Origin: an uncultured Eubacteriales bacterium
GTDB taxonomy: Bacteria > Bacillota > Clostridia > Oscillospirales > CAG-272
Direction: 5' to 3'
DNA length: 11,828 bases
NCBI GenBank assembly: GCA_934500855.1
Contig: CAKSUH010000023.1
Location: 1-11,828 of the forward strand
Below the pieces are notes generated by a model. It did no database searches, was not told where the DNA came from, and saw only the letters and a list, made by a program, of their open reading frames with translations. Every line of letters begins with the position of its first letter. Positions within the stretch are counted from its first letter, which is position 1. Made by a program: the position numbers and the translations under genes. Below are positions 1-6,255 of this stretch, piece after piece.

Positions 1-807
1 CATAAATACGCGGTGCGGATGGAGGACATGGAAGCGTACCTCGACCGCACCTACGCGGAACGGCGGGACGAAATCCCCGTGGGGCTGTTCAATTCCAACT
101 GCCATAACCGTCCGCACAGAAACCCCGAAACGTATATCACGGTTCGGGGTGAGGAGCAGGATCGTTATATCGAATTTCTGGAAGTCAAACTGCGAAAAGA
201 GCCGGATCGGCTGACACTCGACCAAACATCGGAGATTCTCGGCTACGCACACAAAACGGTGGAGAAGTTCATACAGGAAGGAACGCTCTTCTCGCTTAAA
301 GTGTACGGGATGCACTATATCCCGAAAGTACAACTGATAGCCTTCCTTGCCAGCGACCGCGCGTTCGCCATTCAGGCAAAATCCGAATGGCATACGAAAA
401 TGATTGAAAAATTCTTGAAAGAGGATGAAAGAAAAATGAGAGACTGCATGAAAAAGACCTATTACGAAATCGGCGGGCGAATCCGCAAAGCACGTCAGGA
501 AGCGCGCGTCAGCCAGGAAGAACTCGCAAGGGCGACGGAAATCTCCGACTCCTACATCAGCGACATTGAAGCGGGGAAACGCAATTTCAGCGTGGATATT
601 CTGATCAGCATCGCCGAAACGCTCCACGTCTCCTGCGATTGGCTCCTGCGCGGAACCTCAGCATCGCTTCTTCCGCAAAACAATACCAAGCGCGAGGTCG
701 GTGCTGTCCTCGACGGACTCACCGACGATGAATTGCACGATGTCCTCCTGCTCATCACCGACCTGAAAAGGACGATCCGACGGGCAAAGTGCCTCGGGGA
801 AAAGTGA
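1..807 (+). CDS. Excisionase-like plus XRE helix-turn-helix protein (5' end outside or at window edge)
   Basis: The frame is open to the first base, so the gene may start outside the window. The first visible candidates are GTG at 13 and ATG at 19, neither with a clear ribosome site. Residues are counted from base 1. Residues 70-120 (LTLDQTSEILGYAHKTVEKF onward) resemble the excisionase/MerR-like winged helix that Clostridia mobile elements often carry. Residues 155-217 are a typical Cro/CI helix-turn-helix (IRKARQEARVSQEELA, then YISDIEAGKRNFSVDIL and a WLLRG end). The C-terminal tail has no recognisable domain. The two DNA-binding domains are normally separate small proteins. The ATG at 436 follows an AGAGGA-like site and could give a stand-alone XRE protein of about 123 residues. 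Role inferred: control of a mobile element or its cargo. The family call rests on motif reading only. Confidence 0.7.
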   Translation, partial: HKYAVRMEDMEAYLDRTYAERRDEIPVGLFNSNCHNRPHRNPETYITVRGEEQDRYIEFLEVKLRKEPDRLTLDQTSEILGYAHKTVEKFIQEGTLFSLKVYGMHYIPKVQLIAFLASDRAFAIQAKSEWHTKMIEKFLKEDERKMRDCMKKTYYEIGGRIRKARQEARVSQEELARATEISDSYISDIEAGKRNFSVDILISIAETLHVSCDWLLRGTSASLLPQNNTKREVGAVLDGLTDDELHDVLLLITDLKRTIRRAKCLGEK

Positions 808-819
808 GGAGTAAAGCCA

Positions 820-850
820 AACAGCCGCCCGAAAAAACCGGGCGGCTGTT
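820..850 (+). terminator. Hairpin after the XRE gene, probable terminator
   Basis: A perfect GC-rich stem (CAGCCGCCCG at 822-831 with its complement at 839-848, extended by A:T pairs outside) surrounds an A-rich loop, 12 bases after the stop codon. The T-tract that follows is weak (TTGTCAT), so termination may be inefficient. Confidence 0.6.
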
Positions 851-867
851 GTCATAAAAGCGATTTA

Positions 868-903
868 ACTAATAATTTTGCCGTTTTCGGCAAAATTATT
901 AGT
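868..903. repeat. Perfect 16-bp inverted repeat with TTTT loop
   Basis: ACTAATAATTTTGCCG (868-883) is followed by TTTT and the exact complement (888-903). The stem is AT-rich outside and GC-rich at the loop, and it lies between a plus-strand and a minus-strand gene whose 3' ends face each other. No T-run follows on the plus strand. Read on the minus strand the right arm is preceded by A-rich sequence, so it could help end the minus-strand transcript. It could also be a protein-binding palindrome or a mobile-element end. A 7-bp direct repeat GGGACAC (917-923 and 925-931) lies just beyond it. Confidence 0.6.
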
Positions 904-951
904 AGGAGAGTAAAAAGGGACACTGGGACACATACGAGATTTTGACAATAA

Positions 952-2172
952 TTAATACCAATCCATACTCGCTCTCATCTCTGCCTCATATTCAGCTTTT
1001 ATCTCGCTTTGATAATCTTCAACTACATCAAGCATAGAATCACACCCATCAAGGAAATTAGTGATTGCCTTAAGATATGTATATATATTTACCAAGTCTA
1101 TTTTCTTGTTATCTATACGATATTCCAAGCTATATGATGTTGGATAACGAAAGTTTTCCCCATTTTTATCGAGCGAGTCTATTTCGAGCATTAGATTCTC
1201 TACAACAGTGATAAGTGATATGTCATAATTGAAATCTATTGCGTATTTTTCAATTACAGGTTTTACGTTCTTCCATAACTCCTTTTTTATTAAATGACTT
1301 TTTCTTTTTGAAAAAAAGACGCTCTCTGGAACTCCATTATCAACTTTGCTATAAAAAATCCTCTTTAAGCATAATTCTATTGTGTTTCGGAACATAAAGA
1401 GTAACGGATAAAGCTTCTTTTCATTGGATATTTGTCGGCTTTGATAAATAAAATCTATTACTTCGCTATAACCTGTAACCTTCGTATGAAAGCCATCATC
1501 GGATACCGGTTGCCACAAATAACAGTTTCCAAATCCATGTGACGCAAAAACAAAGAATTCCGGTATCAAGCCATCATCAAATTCATCTTCTTTTGAAACA
1601 TAACCTTTCGCCATACATTTATTGACTAACGCAAAACCTTGAAGTAAGTTATTAGCGACCGCGACAGTATCTAAAAATTTTCCCTTGTATTTTGATAAAA
1701 AATCGTCTTCAAATGGGAATCTAAACAAATCAGATTTTTTATCCACATTTTCAAGCGAAGCTAAATACTTTGTTAACCATTCTATTTCTTCATCAGTCAA
1801 AAAACTTTCAAAGCCCGTTTCATAGTATTTTTGAAACAACTTTGAAACATCATGACAACATTCTTCAAATGCATTTTGGATAAAACTGTTATTTTTTGAA
1901 AGTACTCTACATAATAAAGCTTTGAGACCTAATTCTATACTGTGACGAACCATGAATATGCCGGTTAGAAACCACATATCTGTTTTTACATTATTATGCC
2001 CACTTTTTATTACTTCATCGAAAGTCATATATCCGCACTCATAAAACTGATGTGCTAAGCTTCTGTAGTCCTCAAAATAATTATGAGTCCATTTAATTGT
2101 AACAGTAGTCGATCCGTTTTCAATTTTCCAAAAATTCATATCTGGTAGTGGCCATATCAAAGCATTGTCCAA
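952..2172 (-). CDS. Unknown protein with two copies of a helical R-x3-E...H...FR[FY]P module
   Basis: I do not recognise a named family. The frame is open back into the tRNA-Ser gene, but a strong ribosome site (AAGGAGGA, complement of 2182-2189) lies 10 bases before a TTG at 2172, giving 406 residues; the next ATG is at 2139. Two halves carry the same motifs: VRHSIELGLK (75-84), H107 in CHDVSKLF and FRFP (150-153); then FRNTIELCLK (261-270), H293 in SHLIKKELW and FRYP (341-344). The Arg-to-His distance is 31 residues in both halves, so this is an internal duplication of about 186 residues. The pattern recalls HEPN-like helical proteins, but that is only a resemblance. No signal peptide or membrane segment is seen. 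The gene is much more AT-rich than its neighbours and sits directly downstream of a tRNA gene, which suggests horizontal transfer as cargo. Confidence 0.75.
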   Translation of the reverse strand: MDNALIWPLPDMNFWKIENGSTTVTIKWTHNYFEDYRSLAHQFYECGYMTFDEVIKSGHNNVKTDMWFLTGIFMVRHSIELGLKALLCRVLSKNNSFIQNAFEECCHDVSKLFQKYYETGFESFLTDEEIEWLTKYLASLENVDKKSDLFRFPFEDDFLSKYKGKFLDTVAVANNLLQGFALVNKCMAKGYVSKEDEFDDGLIPEFFVFASHGFGNCYLWQPVSDDGFHTKVTGYSEVIDFIYQSRQISNEKKLYPLLFMFRNTIELCLKRIFYSKVDNGVPESVFFSKRKSHLIKKELWKNVKPVIEKYAIDFNYDISLITVVENLMLEIDSLDKNGENFRYPTSYSLEYRIDNKKIDLVNIYTYLKAITNFLDGCDSMLDVVEDYQSEIKAEYEAEMRASMDWY

Positions 2173-2181
2173 TTGTAAGTA

Positions 2182-2189
2182 TCCTCCTT
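2182..2189 (-). promoter_or_regulatory. Ribosome binding site that decides the TTG start of the minus-strand gene
   Basis: The minus strand reads AAGGAGGA here, a near-perfect anti-16S match, 10 bases before the TTG at 2172. It lies downstream of the tRNA terminator hairpin, so starts further upstream, inside the hairpin or the tRNA, are very unlikely. Confidence 0.65.
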
Positions 2190-2214
2190 GGCCTTTGTTT
2201 TCAGCAATAAAATC

Positions 2215-2239
2215 AGCCGCAAGGAAATTCCTTGCGGCT
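2215..2239 (-). terminator. Probable terminator of tRNA-Ser
   Basis: AGCCGCAAGGAA (2215-2226) and its exact complement (2228-2239) form a 12-bp hairpin about 30 bases beyond the tRNA 3' end. On the minus strand it is followed by GATTTTATT, a usable T-rich tail. A smaller hairpin (GCGG/CCGC, about 2249-2263) lies between it and the tRNA. Confidence 0.65.
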
Positions 2240-2267
2240 TTGTGGTACGCGGTTTTTCGCCGCAGAG

Positions 2268-2356
2268 TGGCGGAGGGTGTGAGATTCGAACTCACGTGAG
2301 ATTGCTCTCAAACGGTTTTCAAGACCGCCTCGTTATGACCGCTTCGATAACCCTCC
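2268..2356 (-). tRNA. tRNA-Ser(UGA), CCA encoded
   Basis: On the minus strand the acceptor arm GGAGGGT (2356-2350) pairs with ACCCTCC (2278-2272), followed by the discriminator G and an encoded CCA (2270-2268). The anticodon loop is CTTGAAA with anticodon TGA at 2321-2319. A long variable arm (TGAGA/TCTCA), typical of tRNA-Ser, precedes the T arm GTGAG-TTCGAAT-CTCAC. All arms pair, so the gene looks functional. The region just upstream (2361-2420) has no convincing promoter; the strong one lies before the truncated copy at 2498-2541. The gene is therefore probably transcribed from there. Confidence 0.95.
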
Positions 2357-2360
2357 GTAT

Positions 2361-2497
2361 GGGTATTCAATTTTAGAATAACTGGAATTACATTAGAATT
2401 TTCTTTAGAATTGCCGATTTTGAGAAATTTTCAAGGAGAGAAAAAGTCAAGTAATACAAGGGTTTTATGGGGCTTTACGTCTTCTTCGGAAATAAGA
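2361..2497. other. AT-rich spacer between intact and broken tRNA-Ser copies, with TTAGAAT repeats
   Basis: This 137-bp spacer has no supported gene. It contains TTAGAAT three times in the same orientation (2373-2379, 2393-2399, 2405-2411), and TTTTCAAG (2428-2435), which matches the anticodon-loop end of the tRNA repeat. Such short direct repeats near an attachment core could be integrase arm sites, but in AT-rich DNA chance is a real alternative. Confidence 0.35.
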
Positions 2498-2541
2498 TTT
2501 CAAGACCGCCTCGTTATGACCGCTTCGATATCCCTCCGTAT
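2498..2541 (-). pseudogene. Truncated tRNA-Ser: duplicate of the 5' half
   Basis: These 44 bases match 2317-2360 at 43 positions (the only difference is T2531 against A2350). The copy covers the tRNA 5' end, D arm, anticodon stem 5' side and the whole anticodon loop, plus a few bases upstream, and similarity stops exactly at the loop's 3' edge. No variable arm, T arm or acceptor 3' strand follows, so it cannot make a tRNA. Tyrosine recombinases often cross over in tRNA anticodon loops, so this is plausibly half of an attachment site left by an element; a local tandem duplication is the alternative. Confidence 0.85.
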
Positions 2542-2552
2542 CAGACTTTAAC

Positions 2553-2581
2553 ATTGTACCACAGATTTATTTTTTTGTCAA
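2553..2581 (-). promoter_or_regulatory. Strong promoter in front of the truncated tRNA copy
   Basis: On the minus strand TTGACA (complement of 2576-2581), a 17-bp spacer and TACAAT (complement of 2553-2558) form a near-consensus sigma-A promoter. Transcription would start near 2546, just before the 5' end of the truncated copy, and would reach the intact tRNA-Ser about 190 bases later. Confidence 0.8.
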
Positions 2582-2646
2582 CCCTTTTTTTCCATTTCGC
2601 CTTTCTTCTTATTGTATTTTATTTTGACTTTTTCTATCTTTTTTGT

Positions 2647-2663
2647 TTTACAAAGGATTTACA
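2647..2663 (+). promoter_or_regulatory. Candidate Pho box upstream of pstS
   Basis: TTTACA occurs at 2647-2652 and again at 2658-2663, exactly 11 bp apart. Bacillus PhoP binds TT(A/T/C)ACA repeats with this 11-bp period. Only two good copies are visible (sites one period to either side do not match), and they lie about 45 bp upstream of the -10 box. A phosphate operon and a PhoB-like gene downstream make the reading plausible. Confidence 0.45.
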
Positions 2664-2703
2664 CACGCAAAACCTTGCTATGGTAGTCGAGTCCGTTAAA
2701 AAC

Positions 2704-2712
2704 TGCTATAAT
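2704..2712 (+). promoter_or_regulatory. Extended -10 promoter of pstS
   Basis: TGC-TATAAT (2704-2712) is a perfect extended -10, but the sequence 17 bp upstream (TAGTCG) is a poor -35. This fits a promoter needing an activator such as a phosphorylated PhoB/PhoP-type regulator. The start would be near 2719, leaving a leader of about 25 bases. Confidence 0.65.
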
Positions 2713-2743
2713 GTGCTTGCAAAACAAAAAAGGAGTGATGAAA

Positions 2744-3577
2744 ATGAAAAGAAGATTTGCAAAGGTGATGTCGGTTTTATTGTCCGGATTGGTTCTGCTG
2801 TCTGCCGTGTCTTGCGGAAAAAAGGAAAAGAACATTACGGTTGTGATTCGTGAGCAGGGAAGCGGTACGCGGGAAGCGTTTGATACGGTTGTTACGGATG
2901 GCTCTCATTTTCTGGAGGAGAAGGTGGACGGTGAGAAGGTTTACCGCTCTACACAAAATGCTGTCACGCAGACCAAAACGGGTCTGGTGCTCTCCTCGGT
3001 TGCATCCGACAAAAACGCCATCGGTTATATTTCCCTCGGGTCTGTTGACGATACGGTCAACACGGTGCGGGTAGGCGGTGTTGCGGCTAGCGAGGAGACG
3101 GTCCTGAACGGTACCTACGCCATTCAGCGCCCCTTTGTGGTCATGACCAAGAAGGGTGTGACGATGACTGCCCGTGCGGCGGATTTCATGGCGTATCTGC
3201 ACAGCGGGGCGGCGGAGGCGCACGCCAAGTCTGCCGGGTGCATTTGGCTTTCCGATCCCGCCAAGCGTGCAAATTCCGGTTCCGAGCCGATTGCAGTCTC
3301 CGATTTTACCAAGCAGGCAACGCTTCCTGCGGGTGAGAAAATCGTAATTCGCGGGTCGACCTCGATGGAAAAGGTCATCAATGCGGCGGCAAAGGGATAT
3401 GCCGAGGTTTACGGTGCGAACGCCGAGGATTTGTTTGACATTGAGTTGGAGGGGTCTTCCGTCGGGCGTAAAGCTGTGGAAAACGATACAACGGGGAATG
3501 TCATCGGACTTTCCTCCGCGTCGGTGGCACAGGACAACATTTTCCGGAAGCGTTACAAAATTCAGCGAGCTGAATAA
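2744..3577 (+). CDS. pstS: Phosphate-binding lipoprotein of the Pst transporter, rearranged and shortened
   Basis: It would capture phosphate outside the membrane and hand it to the Pst permease. The ATG at 2744 has AGGAG (2731-2735) 8 bases upstream; the ATG at 2738 is too close to that site. The 277-residue product has a lipoprotein signal with the modified Cys at 24 (LLSAVSC). Expected phosphate contacts are visible: IREQGSGT (35-42), GSTSM (204-208) and EGSSVG (236-241), plus NAIGYISLG (91-99) and YAIQRPF (125-131). In ordinary PstS the GSTS block is N-terminal and the SREEGSGT block follows; here the order is reversed. The segment that normally links IGMSSREL to SREEGSGT (about 60 residues, with DGIAVIV and IFTG-ITNW) is missing after residue 261, where a short basic tail ends the protein. 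First gene of the operon, touching the permease gene with no gap. Confidence 0.85.
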   Translation: MKRRFAKVMSVLLSGLVLLSAVSCGKKEKNITVVIREQGSGTREAFDTVVTDGSHFLEEKVDGEKVYRSTQNAVTQTKTGLVLSSVASDKNAIGYISLGSVDDTVNTVRVGGVAASEETVLNGTYAIQRPFVVMTKKGVTMTARAADFMAYLHSGAAEAHAKSAGCIWLSDPAKRANSGSEPIAVSDFTKQATLPAGEKIVIRGSTSMEKVINAAAKGYAEVYGANAEDLFDIELEGSSVGRKAVENDTTGNVIGLSSASVAQDNIFRKRYKIQRAE

Positions 3578-5353
3578 GTGAAGATGGCATCTGACAGAAA
3601 AGAGCGCATCGGGCAGGGACTGTTCGCCGCGGCGGCGGTTCTTTGCGTCGGTGCGGTGATTGCGATTTTTGCGTTTCTGATCGTTCGGAGCATTCCCGCA
3701 TTCGGAAAAATCGGAAACGGGAACCTTCTGTTCGGTCGGAACTGGTCTCCCGACCGTCTGGATACTTACGGTGCACCGCTCTCCGGCAGTTACGGACTTC
3801 TGACCATGATTGTCGGAACGCTTGCGGCTACCGCAGGTGCGATGGCAGTCGGCGGTCTTGTGGGATTCTTCACTGCGGTCTTTCTTGTTTACTGGTGCCC
3901 CAAGCGTCTGCGCGGACCGCTTTCGGCGGTAATTGACCTGCTCGCGGGGATTCCTTCGGTTGTTTACGGCTTTTTCGGGATTGCCTTTCTGCTCCCCGTT
4001 CTTTCCGAAATCGCGCCGAATAACGGAAGCGGTCTGCTTGCGGTATCCCTGATTCTCGGGGTTATGGTCCTGCCGACGGTTGTTTCGCTTTCGCGGGTTG
4101 CGCTGGAGGCGGTTCCGCAGTCCTATTATGAAGGCTCGGTTGCGCTCGGCGCAACGCACGCAGAAACGGTGTTCCGGGTGATGATCCCTGCGGCAAAGTC
4201 GGGAATTCTCGCGTCATTGGTCCTCGGAACAGGGCGCGCGATGGGGGAGACCATGGCGGTGGTTATGGTTGCCGGCAATGCCGCGGCGTTCCCGCAGGGG
4301 CTGTTCTCTTCCTTCCGGGTCCTGACCGCGAACATTGTCATGGAGATGGGGTATGCGGGAGAGGTGCAGGAAGGAGCGCTGATTGCAACGGGTACGGTGC
4401 TTTTGGTTCTTGTTTTGGCAATCGATCTGTTGTTCGGCGCGATTTCCGGAAAAACGGTCCGTCGGTTAAGCGCCGGCGGAAAGGTTTCGCACCGCGGGCT
4501 TCCGCGGCTGTCACCCAAACTCGGGCGCGGACTTGCAATCGGAGCCGGATGTCTGACCGCTTCGGCGCTTCTGCTGATTCTCGGGTTCATTGCGGCAAAG
4601 GGGATTCCGGTGCTGGTGCGGGATCCGTCGGTTCTGTATGGTCCTTTTGAATTCGGAAGCACCGATATTACGATTCTGCCGGCTTTGGTGACGACCCTGT
4701 GGGCGGTTGCGATCAGCCTTGCGCTGGCGGTTCCCGTCGGGATTATGACGGCAATCTACCTGCATGAATACGCAGGGCGGAACAGCCTTGCCGTTCGCAT
4801 CATTCGCGGAGCGATCGACCTGTTGGCGGGAGTCCCGTCCATTGTATACGGGTTGTTCGGCATGATGACTTTTGTATCGTTCTTCGGAGGTTCGGGCAGC
4901 ATTCTCGCAGGATCTCTGACGGTTGCCATGATGCTGCTGCCGACCGTTGTGCGCACGACGGAAGAAAGCCTGCGGACGGTTTCCGACACACTGCGCGAGG
5001 GAAGCCTTGCCCTCGGCGCGGGAAAGCTGAGGACCGTTTGCCGCGTGGTCCTGCCGTCGGCACTTCCGGGAATCCTCTCGGCAGTCATTCTGTCAATGGG
5101 GCGGGTCATCGGGGAATCGGCTCCGTTCCTGTATACGATGGGGTCGGTTATCAAAGCGGTCCCGCACGGACCGCGCGACAGCGGCGCAACGCTTGCGGTG
5201 GCGCTGTATCAGCTTTCTGGTGAAGGCTGGTATATCAACGAAGCCTATGCAACCGCAGTTGTTTTGGTTGCATTGGTCCTGATTCTGAACCTTGCGGCGC
5301 GGAAATGCGCGGCGGGACTTGCGAGAAAGCAAAGAGGGGAAACCTATGGTTGA
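3578..5353 (+). CDS. pstCA: Fused PstC-PstA phosphate permease
   Basis: One uninterrupted frame of 591 residues encodes both membrane subunits, which are usually separate proteins of about 300 residues. PstC-like half (1-290): first membrane helix 15-37, [12 protein letters not shown] (120-131), the ATPase-coupling EAA loop EGSVALGA...P (185-204) and [10 protein letters not shown] (219-228). PstA-like half (315-591): first helix 318-345, [12 protein letters not shown] (414-425), EAA loop EGSLALGA...P (474-493) and GRVIGESAP (508-516). A basic linker (about 291-317) joins them. PstC and PstA each bring about six helices, and the even total keeps the second half in its normal orientation. The GTG at 3578 follows the pstS stop directly; the in-frame ATG at 3584 is an alternative, and neither has a strong ribosome site, which suggests translational coupling. 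The end overlaps pstB by 8 bases. Confidence 0.93.
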   Translation: MKMASDRKERIGQGLFAAAAVLCVGAVIAIFAFLIVRSIPAFGKIGNGNLLFGRNWSPDRLDTYGAPLSGSYGLLTMIVGTLAATAGAMAVGGLVGFFTAVFLVYWCPKRLRGPLSAVIDLLAGIPSVVYGFFGIAFLLPVLSEIAPNNGSGLLAVSLILGVMVLPTVVSLSRVALEAVPQSYYEGSVALGATHAETVFRVMIPAAKSGILASLVLGTGRAMGETMAVVMVAGNAAAFPQGLFSSFRVLTANIVMEMGYAGEVQEGALIATGTVLLVLVLAIDLLFGAISGKTVRRLSAGGKVSHRGLPRLSPKLGRGLAIGAGCLTASALLLILGFIAAKGIPVLVRDPSVLYGPFEFGSTDITILPALVTTLWAVAISLALAVPVGIMTAIYLHEYAGRNSLAVRIIRGAIDLLAGVPSIVYGLFGMMTFVSFFGGSGSILAGSLTVAMMLLPTVVRTTEESLRTVSDTLREGSLALGAGKLRTVCRVVLPSALPGILSAVILSMGRVIGESAPFLYTMGSVIKAVPHGPRDSGATLAVALYQLSGEGWYINEAYATAVVLVALVLILNLAARKCAAGLARKQRGETYG

Positions 5354-6161
5354 AGCAATGCGGTTTGCGCGGAAAAAGGAAGCGGTTCGGGAAGCGGAAG
5401 AGACCGTTGTCGGACAGGATATTTCGGTCAGTGAAGCAAATCTGTGGTACGGTGATTTTCAGGCGCTTCGCGGAGTCAGCATTGAGATTCCCGAACGCAG
5501 TATTACGGCGCTGATCGGTCCGTCCGGTTGCGGCAAATCGACTTTTTTGAGATGTCTGAACCGCATGAACGATCTCACACCGAACTGTCGGATTGAGGGA
5601 CGGTTTCTGGTTGGCGGAACCGATATTTACGGTCGGGTTGACCTGAACGCACTGCGCCGTCGGGTCGGAATGGTGTTCCAGAAGCCGAACCCGTTTCCGA
5701 TGAGCATTTACGACAACATCGCCTACGGGCCGAGAACGGTCGGGATCCGCCGTCGGGCGGAACTGGATGAAATTGTGGAGACTTCTTTGCGGGCGGCGGC
5801 AATGTGGGAAGAGACACGCGACCGTCTCGGAAAATCGGCGCTCGGTCTGTCCGGCGGTCAACAGCAACGGCTTTGCATTGCGCGGGCGTTGGCGGTCAAA
5901 CCGCGGATTCTGCTGATGGATGAGCCAACGGCGGCTTTGGATCCGATTTCCACGGGAAAGATCGAGGAACTGTGCCGCGAACTGAAAAAGACCACCACAT
6001 TGGTGATGGTGACGCATAATATGCAACAGGCAACGCGGATTTCTGATTACACGGGATTTTTCCTTTTGGGAGAACTGATTGAAACAGGAAATACCGACCA
6101 AATCTTCCACGCTCCCGCAGATTCGAGAACCGAACGGTATGTAACGGGCAGCTTCGGTTGA
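5346..6161 (+). CDS. pstB: Phosphate transporter ATP-binding subunit PstB
   Basis: The ABC ATPase powers phosphate uptake at the inner face of the fused permease. The 271-residue product shows Walker [10 protein letters not shown] (58-66), the PstB-typical Q-loop [19 protein letters not shown] (110-128), signature LSGGQQQR (168-175), Walker B ILLMDE (188-193) and the switch His224 in VMVTHNMQQ. The C-terminal [13 protein letters not shown] is also typical of PstB. The first 25 residues are a charged extension before the usual domain start. The ATG at 5346 is preceded by AGAGGGGA; longer starts inside the permease gene lack this. Because the gene overlaps the permease stop, the two are probably co-translated. 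No phoU follows, unlike most pst operons. Confidence 0.95.
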   Translation: MVEAMRFARKKEAVREAEETVVGQDISVSEANLWYGDFQALRGVSIEIPERSITALIGPSGCGKSTFLRCLNRMNDLTPNCRIEGRFLVGGTDIYGRVDLNALRRRVGMVFQKPNPFPMSIYDNIAYGPRTVGIRRRAELDEIVETSLRAAAMWEETRDRLGKSALGLSGGQQQRLCIARALAVKPRILLMDEPTAALDPISTGKIEELCRELKKTTTLVMVTHNMQQATRISDYTGFFLLGELIETGNTDQIFHAPADSRTERYVTGSFG

Positions 6162-6169
6162 TTTTCCTC

Positions 6170-6198
6170 TTGCAAACCCGTGCGGAATGTGTTATAAT
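6170..6198 (+). promoter_or_regulatory. Promoter for the two-component pair
   Basis: TTGCAA (6170-6175), a 17-bp spacer and TATAAT (6193-6198) with a TG extension lie just after pstB. The regulator genes can thus be expressed without read-through from pstS. No terminator hairpin is seen between pstB and this site. Confidence 0.75.
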
Positions 6199-6255
6199 AG
6201 GTGTGGAATCGACACGGAAAATGCACGGAAGAAACAGGAAGGCGAGGAAGACGGA

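Noticed and set aside
917..931. GGGACAC direct repeat as an operator
   Set aside because: It has only two 7-bp copies with one base between and no promoter nearby; too short to claim.
2188..2376. Plus-strand frame across the tRNA-Ser gene (62 codons, EIRTHV-type peptide)
   Set aside because: It is antisense to a well-folded tRNA and contains the tRNA complement; this is a familiar annotation artefact.
2467..2853. Plus-strand frame of 128 codons before and into pstS
   Set aside because: It covers the truncated tRNA, two promoters and the start of pstS in another frame, and has no ribosome site.
2777..4159. Long minus-strand frame of 460 codons opposite pstS and pstCA
   Set aside because: It is the mirror of GC-rich coding sequence, rich in Arg, Asn and Pro, with no domain; the plus strand carries clear family motifs.
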